NCBI RefSeq assembly: GCF_018362775.1
Contig: NZ_JAGYXY010000002.1
Span: forward strand, 473,035 to 537,034
From: Alistipes montrealensis
GTDB taxonomy: Bacteria > Bacteroidota > Bacteroidia > Bacteroidales > Rikenellaceae
Reading direction: 5' to 3'
Length of the DNA: 64,000 bases
Below, in pieces: positions 45,056-52,730 of the stretch; the stretch's first letter is position 1; each line of letters begins with the position of its first letter. Both the position numbers and the translations under genes were made by a program. A model generated the notes under the pieces. That model worked only from the letters and a program-made list of their open reading frames with translations. It had not been told where the DNA came from and made no database searches.

Positions 45056-45928
45056 ATGAAATCGGAAATTCAAATTAACAACACCGCCGGAGCCTGCCAG
45101 ATCGACATCGAGGGGACTATCGGCGTGCCCGAGGAGTGGCAGTTCGACGAACCCGAAGCCCGGGTGGCGACCTACGAGCGGTTTCGCGACGCTTTGCGCC
45201 GCATTGCGGAGATCGAAGCCCCGGAGGTCGTCGTGAACATACGCTCGACGGGCGGCGACGTGAACGACGCGCTGCTGATCCACGATGCGCTCGCCGCGCT
45301 TCCGGCGCGAATCACCACCCGCTGTTACGGTTACACGGCATCGGCGGCAACGATCATCGCCCAGGCGGCTTCCGAAGGGTGTCGCGAACTGTCGGCCAAC
45401 GCCCTCTACCTGATCCATACGGCCATTTGTTCGACCGAGGGCAATGCCGCCGAGATTGCCGGAAAGATCGACCTGCTGCACCAGACGGATGCGCGTATCG
45501 CCGCGGTTTATGCCGCCCGTTCGGGCCGTCCGGCTGCGGAGTTCGGGGCCCTGATGGCCGAGAACAACGGCAACGGCCGCTGGCTTGCGCCCGAAGAGGC
45601 CGTTGCGGCTGGGCTGGCCGACAGGGTAATAGACGCTGCGGAGCGGCCTGCGCCCTCGCTGGCGCAGAATATTGCCCGGGGATGGGACCGCCTGCTGGCC
45701 AACATCGGCCTGCGGCCCGGAGCCGTGTTGCCCGCCGACCGCAACGTCCTCCACTTCGACGAAGAGGTCCAGGCCCTGCGGCGCCGTTCGGCCATCGCCG
45801 CCGACGAAGCCCGCCGCCAGGCCGCGCCGACGCGTACGCAATCCCGGGAGGATCCCTCCTATGGCGATACGGTCCGGTCGGCGAACGAACGCGCCTATGC
45901 CGAAGACGCAAAACGCTTCCGCTGTTGA
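45056..45928 (+). CDS. ClpP-type phage head maturation protease
   Basis: A 290-residue protein whose first 200 residues match the ClpP/crotonase-like S14 fold used by many phages to process capsid proteins. Visible are NIRSTGGDVNDALLIHDAL, the nucleophile Ser96 in GYTASAATI and His121 in YLIHTA. The catalytic Asp expected just before the WLAPEEAVAAGLAD block is not obvious: that stretch reads NNGNGRW. The C-terminal 85 residues, Arg- and Ala-rich, may act as scaffold, as in other phage protease fusions. It precedes the capsid gene. Confidence 0.8.
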   Translation: MKSEIQINNTAGACQIDIEGTIGVPEEWQFDEPEARVATYERFRDALRRIAEIEAPEVVVNIRSTGGDVNDALLIHDALAALPARITTRCYGYTASAATIIAQAASEGCRELSANALYLIHTAICSTEGNAAEIAGKIDLLHQTDARIAAVYAARSGRPAAEFGALMAENNGNGRWLAPEEAVAAGLADRVIDAAERPAPSLAQNIARGWDRLLANIGLRPGAVLPADRNVLHFDEEVQALRRRSAIAADEARRQAAPTRTQSREDPSYGDTVRSANERAYAEDAKRFRC

Positions 45929-45936
45929 CAGCGGAA

Positions 45937-46106
45937 ACGCAATTAAAAATTAAAAATGAAGAATTTAAAATTGCCGAAGGGGAAGCCTCCCTTATCAAAG
46001 GGAGGTTTGGAGGGATTGTCGACATAAAAATGGAAGTCAGGCAACATCCGTCCTCAACGGTAAAACGAACAACCAAATTCAACAAACATTTAAAAACACA
46101 ACATCC
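45937..46106. other. AT-rich spacer between protease and capsid genes with hairpin
   Basis: In contrast to its GC-rich neighbours, this 178-base gap begins with ATTAAAAATTAAAAATGAAG and contains CCTCCCTT-ATCAA-AGGGAGG near 45986-46006, a hairpin, then a GGAGGGATTGTCGAC stretch. It looks like an inserted short repeat of the kind scattered in Bacteroidota genomes. No ORF is convincing. It may carry the capsid gene's promoter or attenuator. Confidence 0.45.
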
Positions 46107-47084
46107 ATGACTTATCTTGAAAATTCGAAACAGTACACCGGTTCCGACCTCGAAAACATTTTCTTCCGCCCGATGCTGACCGGAGAGTCGGCGCAGGAAT
46201 TGGGCGTGCGCGTACTCTACAACATGCCCCAGCCCACGCACATACAACTTTGGGACGGGCAGCGCAACATCCTCCAAAAGTTCACCTCCGCGGGCTGGAC
46301 CGGAGGCAACCCGGCCACCAAGTACGAAAAGACGGTCAACCTCAGCCGGGTGAAAGCCGAACTGGGATTCTCGGCCGCCGACTACTTCTCGATGGTCTAC
46401 GAAAAGATCACCGCGCTGGCCAACGTCAATATGGACGACCTCTCGGGGACGGAACTCGAACAGGCCGAAACGGCGCTCTTCAAGCAGGCGCTCGCCGAGA
46501 ATATCCGCGTCACGATGTGGCTCGGCAACACCGCCTCCGCGACGGGTTACAATACTTTCGACGGTTTCCTCAAGCCGATCAACAGCCTGGCCGGTGACGA
46601 GGCCATTTACTGCTTTGCCTACCAGGCGTCGGAGCTCGCGGACCCGGCCTGTGCGGTCGAGGTGTTCGACAAACTGTGGACCGGGGCCGATCCCCGTGTC
46701 CGCGACCTCAAGGCCGACGGGCAGCTGGTTTATTTCGTGTCGTCGGACATTTATCACCTTTACGAGAAATACCTCGATTCGAAGGGTGCGGACGCTGCCT
46801 ATACCGATGCGATGAACGGCCGCCGGGCGTTGGCCTATCACGGAATCCCCGTCGTGGACGTACGGCTGGGCAGTTACCTCGGCGCAACCACGTTCCGCCA
46901 GTCGTTCGCCCTGCTCACCGACCGCCGCAACCTCGTCCTGGCCGTCAATACGGCCGACATGCCCGGCAACGAAGTGCGCATGTGGTATAACCCCGACGAG
47001 ATGGAGAACCGCCAGCGTGCAGTCTTCATGGCCGGCAGCGAAATCCTCGACGAGGCGCTGATCTCCTTTGCCTACAAGCAGTAA
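46107..47084 (+). CDS. Phage major capsid-like protein
   Basis: A 325-residue protein. The gene is placed between protease and portal, and the sequence has the pattern of HK97-fold capsid proteins of Bacteroidota phages: an N-terminal helix, WTGGNPATKYEKTVNLSRVKAEL, a helical middle with DDLSGTELEQAETALFKQAL, and the C-terminal GIPVVDVRLGSYLGA followed by TDRRNLVLAVNTAD. No signal peptide. The fold call is from pattern and context, not from a clear motif. A strong hairpin follows the gene. Confidence 0.7.
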   Translation: MTYLENSKQYTGSDLENIFFRPMLTGESAQELGVRVLYNMPQPTHIQLWDGQRNILQKFTSAGWTGGNPATKYEKTVNLSRVKAELGFSAADYFSMVYEKITALANVNMDDLSGTELEQAETALFKQALAENIRVTMWLGNTASATGYNTFDGFLKPINSLAGDEAIYCFAYQASELADPACAVEVFDKLWTGADPRVRDLKADGQLVYFVSSDIYHLYEKYLDSKGADAAYTDAMNGRRALAYHGIPVVDVRLGSYLGATTFRQSFALLTDRRNLVLAVNTADMPGNEVRMWYNPDEMENRQRAVFMAGSEILDEALISFAYKQ

Positions 47085-47098
47085 AAACCCGGGGACGT

Positions 47099-47128
47099 GC
47101 ATCCGCAGGAGTCTTTTCCTGCGGATGC
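47099..47128 (+). terminator. Hairpin after the capsid gene
   Basis: GCATCCGCAGGA and TCCTGCGGATGC form a perfect 12-base stem around GTCTTT, 15 bases past the capsid stop. There is no T-run, so it may partly end or stabilise the capsid message rather than stop it fully. Confidence 0.65.
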
Positions 47129-47155
47129 CGGACTCACTCAAACCCGAAAAACGCC

Positions 47156-48382
47156 ATGAGCAAAACGAAAAAAATCAAAACCGCCGTGGGGGTCGCCGAC
47201 CGCACGGACCCTTACTTCGCACTGGGGGCGTCGCGGGTCGACAGCGATAAATTCTGGCGCTGGGGCGACGATAACCTCTTTCCGGCGGCGCTGGCGCTGA
47301 TGGCCCGGCGTTCGACGACCCACCGGCGTATCATCAACGACAAGGCCGATTACATCTCGGGCAAGGGATTTACATGCGACGAGGCCCGGCAGCCGCTGCT
47401 GGCCGAATTTGTTCGGCGCGTCAACGGCAGCGGCGAGAGCCTGAGGCAGGTGCTGGGCAAACTGGCTTTCGACAAGTCGCTGTTCGGCAATGCCTTCCTC
47501 GAAGCGGTCACCGACCCCGGACACACCTATTTGTCGCTCTACCACCAGGACGCCTCGCGCTGCCGCGTGGCCCGCGACTCGAAACACATCCTCCTGCATC
47601 ACGACTGGGCGGCATTCAGGCCCGCCGAAGCGCGGTCACTGCCGCTCTATCCCGATTTCGAAGTGCAGGACGACGGCACGCTGCGCTCTATGATCCACTA
47701 CAAGGATTACGAACCCATGTTCGAACACTACGGCGTGCCGCCCTATATCGCGGGGTTCAGCGTTTCGGCGATCGCCTGGAAGACCGACCGCTGGAATATC
47801 TCGCGGCTCGACAATTCGTTCCAGTTGTCGGGCGTGATGATGCTCGACTCGTCGGTGGACAACGAGGCCGAAGCCGAACGCATCGTGCGGCTGGCTGAAC
47901 AGAAGTTCGCCGGGAATCCCGGGCAGGTGATGTTCGTCATCCGGGACGGCGGCGAGGACGACAATTCGCGTTTCATCCCCATTGCCGCACAGAACGAGGG
48001 CGACTGGCAGGCGCTGCACGAACAGGCCGTCGGGGACATCGTCGTGGCCCACTCGTGGTTCCGGACGCTGAGCGGGCTGGACTACGCGGCGGGCTTCAGC
48101 GCCGAGCGCATCCTCCACGAGTACGAGGTGGCGCTCAACACGGTGATTCTGGCCGAGCAGGCCGAACTGACCGAGCCGATCCGGGCCCTTGTGGCTTCGG
48201 TTCTGGGACTCGACACCGTCTCGCTGCAAATCGTCAACCGTCCGCCGACCCGTTCGAAACCCATCTACATGAAGGTCTGGGAGGCCCGCAAGGCCGACGG
48301 GCTCGACTACGATCCGGAGGACCCGAAACAACAGGCCTTTTTATCCGAAATTACGAAGTACAATATCAAGAGTATCGAATAA
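47156..48382 (+). CDS. Phage portal protein
   Basis: A 408-residue protein resembling phage portals, the ring through which DNA enters the head. Typical points are the N-terminal WRWGDDNLFPAALALM, the RIINDKADYISGKGF segment, GNAFLEAV, and SGLDYAAGFSAERILHEYEVALNTVILAEQAELTEPIRAL. Portals are usually encoded before protease and capsid; here it comes after them. No terminase gene is nearby to drive packaging through it. Length is normal for Bacteroidota phages. Confidence 0.78.
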   Translation: MSKTKKIKTAVGVADRTDPYFALGASRVDSDKFWRWGDDNLFPAALALMARRSTTHRRIINDKADYISGKGFTCDEARQPLLAEFVRRVNGSGESLRQVLGKLAFDKSLFGNAFLEAVTDPGHTYLSLYHQDASRCRVARDSKHILLHHDWAAFRPAEARSLPLYPDFEVQDDGTLRSMIHYKDYEPMFEHYGVPPYIAGFSVSAIAWKTDRWNISRLDNSFQLSGVMMLDSSVDNEAEAERIVRLAEQKFAGNPGQVMFVIRDGGEDDNSRFIPIAAQNEGDWQALHEQAVGDIVVAHSWFRTLSGLDYAAGFSAERILHEYEVALNTVILAEQAELTEPIRALVASVLGLDTVSLQIVNRPPTRSKPIYMKVWEARKADGLDYDPEDPKQQAFLSEITKYNIKSIE

Positions 48383-48659
48383 ACGTATAGTTTTCGCGGG
48401 ATCGAATGTCGTTCTTGCGGTGTACCGCCGCGGGGCATTCTGCCGCTTTTGGTGGCAAAAGCGGCGCAAAACCATCCGCATGTCGCTTTCGCGGGATCAT
48501 CCTCCGGCCCGCGCTGAGCGGGCGCAGTAAGATCGAGCCTTTACAGCCTCCCGCTCCGGGCGCGCGGCCCCTCGGACGATCTTTTTCCGCTCCAAGCGAG
48601 AATGCGGAATTATGTTACCGTAGAACCGGTACGCTTTTCACTTTTAACCTTCCACCTTT
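48383..48659. other. GC-rich intergenic element with hairpin and repeated words
   Basis: The 277-base gap has no convincing gene. GCCGCTTTTG and CAAAAGCGGC (48442-48451, 48456-48465) make a perfect 10-base stem with a 4-base loop. The words TTCGCGGGATC occur twice (near 48391 and 48488). The style is that of the scattered intergenic repeats of Bacteroidota. An AT-rich stretch just before 48660 supplies the translation start of the next gene. Confidence 0.45.
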
Positions 48660-49133
48660 ATGAACACGTTAATCACCCCTTTACAGGTCCTGCGCCTTGC
48701 CTTCGGCGTCGGGGAATACCTGCCGCCCGAAACCATCACGGAAGCCGACATCGCCGCCGCCGAGCAGCGTTACATCGTTCCGGTCATCGGGCGGGCGCTT
48801 TACGAAAAACTTCTCGGCGGCTCCTATGCCGGTTTCCGGACCGGATACCTCGCGGCCCCGGCCGCCCTCTTCACGCGTGTATCCGTCCAGCCGCGGCTCG
48901 ACATCCGCACCGGACAGTGCGGCACGACGGCCCCGAAATCCGCCTATACCCAGCCGGCCGGGGACACGGCCCGCCGACACCTGCGGCGCGCTCTGCTGGC
49001 ACAGGCCCGGACGCTGCTGCGCCGTGCTGCCGAACACCTCTGCGCCCATGGGACGGAGTTCCCGGAATACGACCCCGAAAAAGACATCTTCAACCGCTGT
49101 ACGACCGATGGAGGCTTTGTTCAGGTTCGTTAG
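48660..49133 (+). CDS. DUF6712-like phage head-tail adaptor protein
   Basis: A 157-residue protein beginning MNTLITPLQVLRLAF, followed by LPPETITEADIAAAEQRYIVPVIG and RVSVQPRLDIRTGQCGT, ending with FPEYDPEKDIFNRCTTDGGFVQVR. This pattern matches the DUF6712 family found next to portals and capsids in Bacteroidota phages and thought to join head to tail. It overlaps the holin gene by 26 bases. Confidence 0.65.
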   Translation: MNTLITPLQVLRLAFGVGEYLPPETITEADIAAAEQRYIVPVIGRALYEKLLGGSYAGFRTGYLAAPAALFTRVSVQPRLDIRTGQCGTTAPKSAYTQPAGDTARRHLRRALLAQARTLLRRAAEHLCAHGTEFPEYDPEKDIFNRCTTDGGFVQVR

Positions 49134-49533
49134 CGGCGCGGCGGCAGGGATTGCCGCGCTGTTCGCGCCGATCGGGCCGCTGGTGGCCACGACCGTCGTC
49201 TTCATCGGCGTCGACTTCCTTTCGGGGGTGGCCGCCGACCGCGCCGCGGCCCTCCGCGAAGGGCGCGCTTGGTATTTCGAGAGTTGCAAGGCCTGGCGCA
49301 CGGTGCTCAAACTCACGCTTGCGGTCACGGCGATCTCGATGGCGTGGCTGATCGACAGTTGCGTCCTGGATTTCATGCCGTTGAACCTGGCCCGGCTCCT
49401 CACGGGATTCACCTGCGGCGTGGAGCTGTGGTCGTTTCTCGAAAACGCCGCACAACTTTCCGACGCCCCGTTGTTCCGCTGGCTGCGCCGTTATGTGCGC
49501 CGCCGTATCCGGAAGGAGGCAGGCGATGAGTAG
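49108..49533 (+). CDS. Phage holin family protein
   Basis: A 141-residue protein starting at ATG 49108, in a different frame from the adaptor gene it overlaps. Four hydrophobic segments (about 6 to 30, 50 to 70, 75 to 90, 98 to 115) and a basic tail (RWLRRYVRRRIRKE) fit the Phage_holin_4 type. Such proteins open the inner membrane at a set time to let endolysin reach the wall. The next gene encodes a P5-like lysin. Confidence 0.8.
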   Translation: MEALFRFVSGAAAGIAALFAPIGPLVATTVVFIGVDFLSGVAADRAAALREGRAWYFESCKAWRTVLKLTLAVTAISMAWLIDSCVLDFMPLNLARLLTGFTCGVELWSFLENAAQLSDAPLFRWLRRYVRRRIRKEAGDE

Positions 49534-49573
49534 GGGGTTGGTGAACTGTAACCGACGCAGCTGGCGAGAGCAA

Positions 49574-49589
49574 AGGTTGCTTGCAACCT
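49574..49589 (+). repeat. Inverted repeat between holin and lysin genes
   Basis: AGGTTGC and GCAACCT form a perfect 7-base stem around TT, 40 bases after the holin stop. A further short CGGTTTTTTACCG sequence follows near 49612. Confidence 0.5.
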
Positions 49590-49638
49590 CTGCCGAGTTG
49601 CAAGGAGGAAACGGTTTTTTACCGCTAAAAAACAAAAT

Positions 49639-50040
49639 ATGGCAAGAGGATTAAAAAACCGTAATCCGGGGAATATCCGGCAGTCGAAGGTCCGCTACAA
49701 AGGCGAGGTGTGGCCTTCGCGCGATCCGGCCTTCAAGCAGTTCGAATCCCTCGCATGGGGCTACCGGGCTGTCTTCATGCTGCTGCACACTTACCGGATT
49801 CGTCATGGACTGCGGACTGTCCGCGGAATGATTTCCCGATGGGCTCCGCCGTCGGAGAACCACACCGAAGCCTACATCCGCGCCGTGACCGCCGATACGG
49901 GCATCGGGCCCGACGAACCGGTCGATACGTTGGATCCGGCGACGATGATTCCCCTTGCTGCTGCCATTTCCCGCGTGGAAAACGGTGTCGTAGCGGACCG
50001 GGACGAAATCGGGCGCGGCTGGGCGCTGTTTATCGGCTGA
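49639..50040 (+). CDS. P5-like virion lysin / structural protein
   Basis: A 133-residue protein starting MARGLKNRNPGNIRQS, with WGYRAVFMLLHTY and the C-terminal VENGVVADRDEIGRGWALF. This is the pattern of proteins annotated as structural protein P5, seen in Bacteroidota prophages and probably a small lysozyme-like virion enzyme acting on peptidoglycan. Its position after a holin supports a lysis role. Activity is not shown by any catalytic motif I can name. Confidence 0.6.
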   Translation: MARGLKNRNPGNIRQSKVRYKGEVWPSRDPAFKQFESLAWGYRAVFMLLHTYRIRHGLRTVRGMISRWAPPSENHTEAYIRAVTADTGIGPDEPVDTLDPATMIPLAAAISRVENGVVADRDEIGRGWALFIG

Positions 50041-50046
50041 TTTTGC

Positions 50047-50054
50047 TATCTTTA
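50047..50054 (+). promoter_or_regulatory. -7 box of the comEC promoter
   Basis: TATCTTTA is one base off TAnnTTTG and lies 28 bases upstream of the comEC start, between the phage-derived block and the housekeeping genes. A -33 box is not clear. Confidence 0.45.
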
Positions 50055-50074
50055 CGGCTCGATAGACTATCCGG

Positions 50075-51553
50075 ATGAAGATTTCCCGCCTGTTCGCGCG
50101 GCTCGACCGCATGCCGATGCTCAGGATTCTCGTGCCTTTCGCCGCGGGAATCGCCCTGGCTGGCCGCTATGTATTGCCCCTGTGGTTTCTCGCAGGGGCT
50201 TTCGTATCGGCGGGGCTCGTGGCGCTGTTGCTGCGCTCGTCGGCCGCCACGGCGGCGATGATCGTCACGGCGGGATTTGCCGCGGCGCAGCTTCGCGTGC
50301 CCGAGCCCACTGTCCCGCGCGGCGTGCATACGGCCTATGAAATCGAGGTCGAGGGATTTCCTGCCGACCGGGGGCGTTACCTCTCCGCCGATGCGTCGGT
50401 CGCCGCATGGCGCAGTCCTGTGGACGGGCATTGGCATGCCTCGGACGCCCGTATCAGGCTTTATGCCGATTCGCTGACGGAGTTACACCCCGGGGAACGT
50501 ATCCGCTGCCGGGGTACGGTGAGGCCGCTGCGGGGCGGGGCGGAGAGCTACCGCCTGCTCATGGAGCGGCGGGGGTATGCCGGAACCCTGTGGATCGCGG
50601 AACAGACGATTCTCGAACGGCTGCCGGGGCGGCACGCGGGCCTGCACCGGGCGGCTGTCGAACGGCTCTCCCGGCTGCCGATGGAGCCGCAGGCCGCGGC
50701 GGTCGTCGAGGCCATGGCGGCGGGCGAGCGGCGGGGCATTACGCCCGAACTCCGTGCGGCGTACTCCCGGAGCGGGTTGTCGCACCTGCTGGCCGTATCG
50801 GGCCTGCATACAGGGATCGTTTTCGTGTTGGTAAACCTTGCGCTGTGGTGGCTGCCCCTGCTCCGGCGGGGACATCTCCTGCGCAATGTGCTGGCGGCGG
50901 GGGCCGTGTGGCTCTTCGTCGCGGCGGCGGGATTTCCGCCCAGCGCCGTCCGGGCCGCCGTGATGTGCACCGTGTTGCAGGCAGCATTGGCCTCGGCGTC
51001 GGAATACGTCGGACTGAATGCCCTGGCCGCGGCCGGATTCGGCATGCTGGTCTGGAATCCCAACTGGCTGGGAGACATCAGCTTCCAACTTTCGTTCATT
51101 GCCGTGGCGGCTATTCTCGCCTGGGGCGTGCCGCTCTGCCGCCGCTGCCGCACCCGGTGGAAGGCGCTGAACGTCGTGATCGACGCCTACCTGATCGGCC
51201 TGGCGGCCACGCTCGCCACGGCGCCGCTCGTCTCGCACACCTTCGGTGTCGTGCCGCTGGCCGGACTGGCGGTCAATCCGCTGGCCATTGCGCTGGCCGG
51301 GGTCGTGGTGTGCGGCGGCGCGTTGTGGATGCTCCTGCCCGTCGGAATCCTCGCGCCCGTATTCGGGTTTGTCACGGGAACTGCCGCCGGGTGGATCAAT
51401 GCGCTGGCCTGTTTGACCGCTTCGTTGCCCGGAGGTGCTGCCGACCACACCCTTGGCGGGTGGCAGACGGCGGCTGTTTATGCCGTTTTCGCACTTGCAA
51501 CCGTCGCGGTGTGGAGCACCGAACCGAAAAAAAGCCTACCTTTGCGGATGTGA
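50075..51553 (+). CDS. comEC: ComEC/Rec2-family DNA uptake protein, short form
   Basis: A 492-residue polytopic inner-membrane protein. After two or three helices, residues about 90 to 195 are an OB-like periplasmic domain (the DUF4131 region). The Competence channel domain follows, with GLSHLLAVSGLHTG and FPPSAVRAAVMCTV, the family signatures. The C-terminal metallo-beta-lactamase-like nuclease domain of long ComEC is absent, as is usual in Bacteroidota. ComEC forms the channel that moves single-stranded DNA into the cytoplasm. The stop overlaps the next start (GTGA). Confidence 0.88.
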   Translation: MKISRLFARLDRMPMLRILVPFAAGIALAGRYVLPLWFLAGAFVSAGLVALLLRSSAATAAMIVTAGFAAAQLRVPEPTVPRGVHTAYEIEVEGFPADRGRYLSADASVAAWRSPVDGHWHASDARIRLYADSLTELHPGERIRCRGTVRPLRGGAESYRLLMERRGYAGTLWIAEQTILERLPGRHAGLHRAAVERLSRLPMEPQAAAVVEAMAAGERRGITPELRAAYSRSGLSHLLAVSGLHTGIVFVLVNLALWWLPLLRRGHLLRNVLAAGAVWLFVAAAGFPPSAVRAAVMCTVLQAALASASEYVGLNALAAAGFGMLVWNPNWLGDISFQLSFIAVAAILAWGVPLCRRCRTRWKALNVVIDAYLIGLAATLATAPLVSHTFGVVPLAGLAVNPLAIALAGVVVCGGALWMLLPVGILAPVFGFVTGTAAGWINALACLTASLPGGAADHTLGGWQTAAVYAVFALATVAVWSTEPKKSLPLRM

Positions 51554-52695
51554 TTACTCCCGAAGAATACTCCCTCCTGCTTACGGACGAAGTGCAGCGC
51601 GCTATTGCCGCCGCACGGGGCCGCGACCCGTTGGAAGTGGCGATGGACCGCGCCGTTCCCCATGCCCGGATCGTAGCTACGCAGGTCAAATACCTCGCAC
51701 GGGCCGCCCGGAAACTTCCCTCGTACGCCGCGGCGCAGTGCATTTTCCCGCCGCTGGCTTTCGAACAGGCGTCGAGCGAAGCATGTGCCGCCCATAAGCG
51801 GATTGCGGGCGACAGTGTGCTGGACCTCACCTGCGGGCTGGGTGTCGATGCCTATTTCCTGAGCCGCCGCTTCCGCCGTGTGGTGACGCTCGAACGCAAC
51901 GAAATGCTTGCCCGCGTGGCCGCGGAGAATTTTTCGAGGCTCGGCGCCGCGAATATCGAGGTCGTAAACACCTCCGCCGAAGAGTACCTGCAACGCGACG
52001 GCCTGTGTTTCGACTGGGTCTACGCCGACCCTGACCGCCGTTCGGCCGAAGGCCGCAAACTGGTGCGCCTGGAAGACTGTTCGCCCGACATTATCGCCCT
52101 GAAACCCCGTATCGACCGGATTTCGGGGCGTTTGTGTGTCAAAAATTCTCCGCTGTTCGATGTGGACGAGGCCCTCAGGCTCTTTCCCGACAGCCGTGTG
52201 GAGGTGTTGTCGCTGGGCGACGAGTGCAAAGAAGTGCTGATTTATGCCGACGGTTCGGGTCCCTCGGTCACTGCTACCGCCCTCGGGTGCGGCAGTTTTT
52301 CGGCGAACCCCGGCCAGACCGTCTCTCTTCCGGGGCCGTTCGATCCGGCGCGTTACCGTTGGCTCGTTGCGCCGGACGTGGCGTTGCAGAAAGCCCGCCT
52401 TGCGCGGCTGCACCTGTCGGGCAGGGCCGATATGTGGAGCGAAAACGGTTACGGATTCGCCGCAGAGGAGCCGCAGGGCGTGCTGGGCCGGGTCTTTGCC
52501 GTCGAAAGCATCGAACCTTACGACCCCAAGCGGCTGAAGCGTGAACTGAAAGGCTGCGGTGCGGAGGTGCTCAAGCGCGACTTTCCGCTCGCCGCCGAAG
52601 AGTTGATGCGCCGCCTCGGATTACATCCCGGAGCCGACTTGCGGCTGGCGTTCACGAAAATAGGGAACGATTTTTGGGTTATACGGTTTAAATGA
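51550..52695 (+). CDS. SAM-dependent methyltransferase with THUMP-like domain
   Basis: A 381-residue protein from GTG 51550, which overlaps the comEC TGA. The N-terminal PG_1098-type domain (about 1 to 75) is followed by a class I methyltransferase core with SAM loop VLDLTCGLGVDAYFLS and YADPDRR. The THUMP-like C-terminal domain runs from about 300. The THUMP part points to RNA as substrate, probably tRNA or rRNA. TACCTTTG at 51537-51544 exactly matches a -7 box and would start a transcript very near the GTG. A later ATG start would lose the N-terminal domain. Confidence 0.8.
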   Translation: MITPEEYSLLLTDEVQRAIAAARGRDPLEVAMDRAVPHARIVATQVKYLARAARKLPSYAAAQCIFPPLAFEQASSEACAAHKRIAGDSVLDLTCGLGVDAYFLSRRFRRVVTLERNEMLARVAAENFSRLGAANIEVVNTSAEEYLQRDGLCFDWVYADPDRRSAEGRKLVRLEDCSPDIIALKPRIDRISGRLCVKNSPLFDVDEALRLFPDSRVEVLSLGDECKEVLIYADGSGPSVTATALGCGSFSANPGQTVSLPGPFDPARYRWLVAPDVALQKARLARLHLSGRADMWSENGYGFAAEEPQGVLGRVFAVESIEPYDPKRLKRELKGCGAEVLKRDFPLAAEELMRRLGLHPGADLRLAFTKIGNDFWVIRFK

Positions 52696-52704
52696 CTACA
52701 TTTG
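52673..52704 (+). promoter_or_regulatory. Promoter of yihY
   Basis: TTTG at 52673-52676, a 20-base spacer and TACATTTG at 52697-52704 match the full Bacteroidota consensus, 26 bases upstream of the start. The -33 box is inside the end of the methyltransferase gene. Confidence 0.85.
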
Positions 52705-52730
52705 CGTATGCAACTTGAAGCCTGCGGTTT

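Noticed and set aside
45354-47141. 595-codon minus-strand frame across protease and capsid genes
   Set aside because: It crosses two recognised plus-strand genes and the AT-rich spacer and has no recognisable domain.
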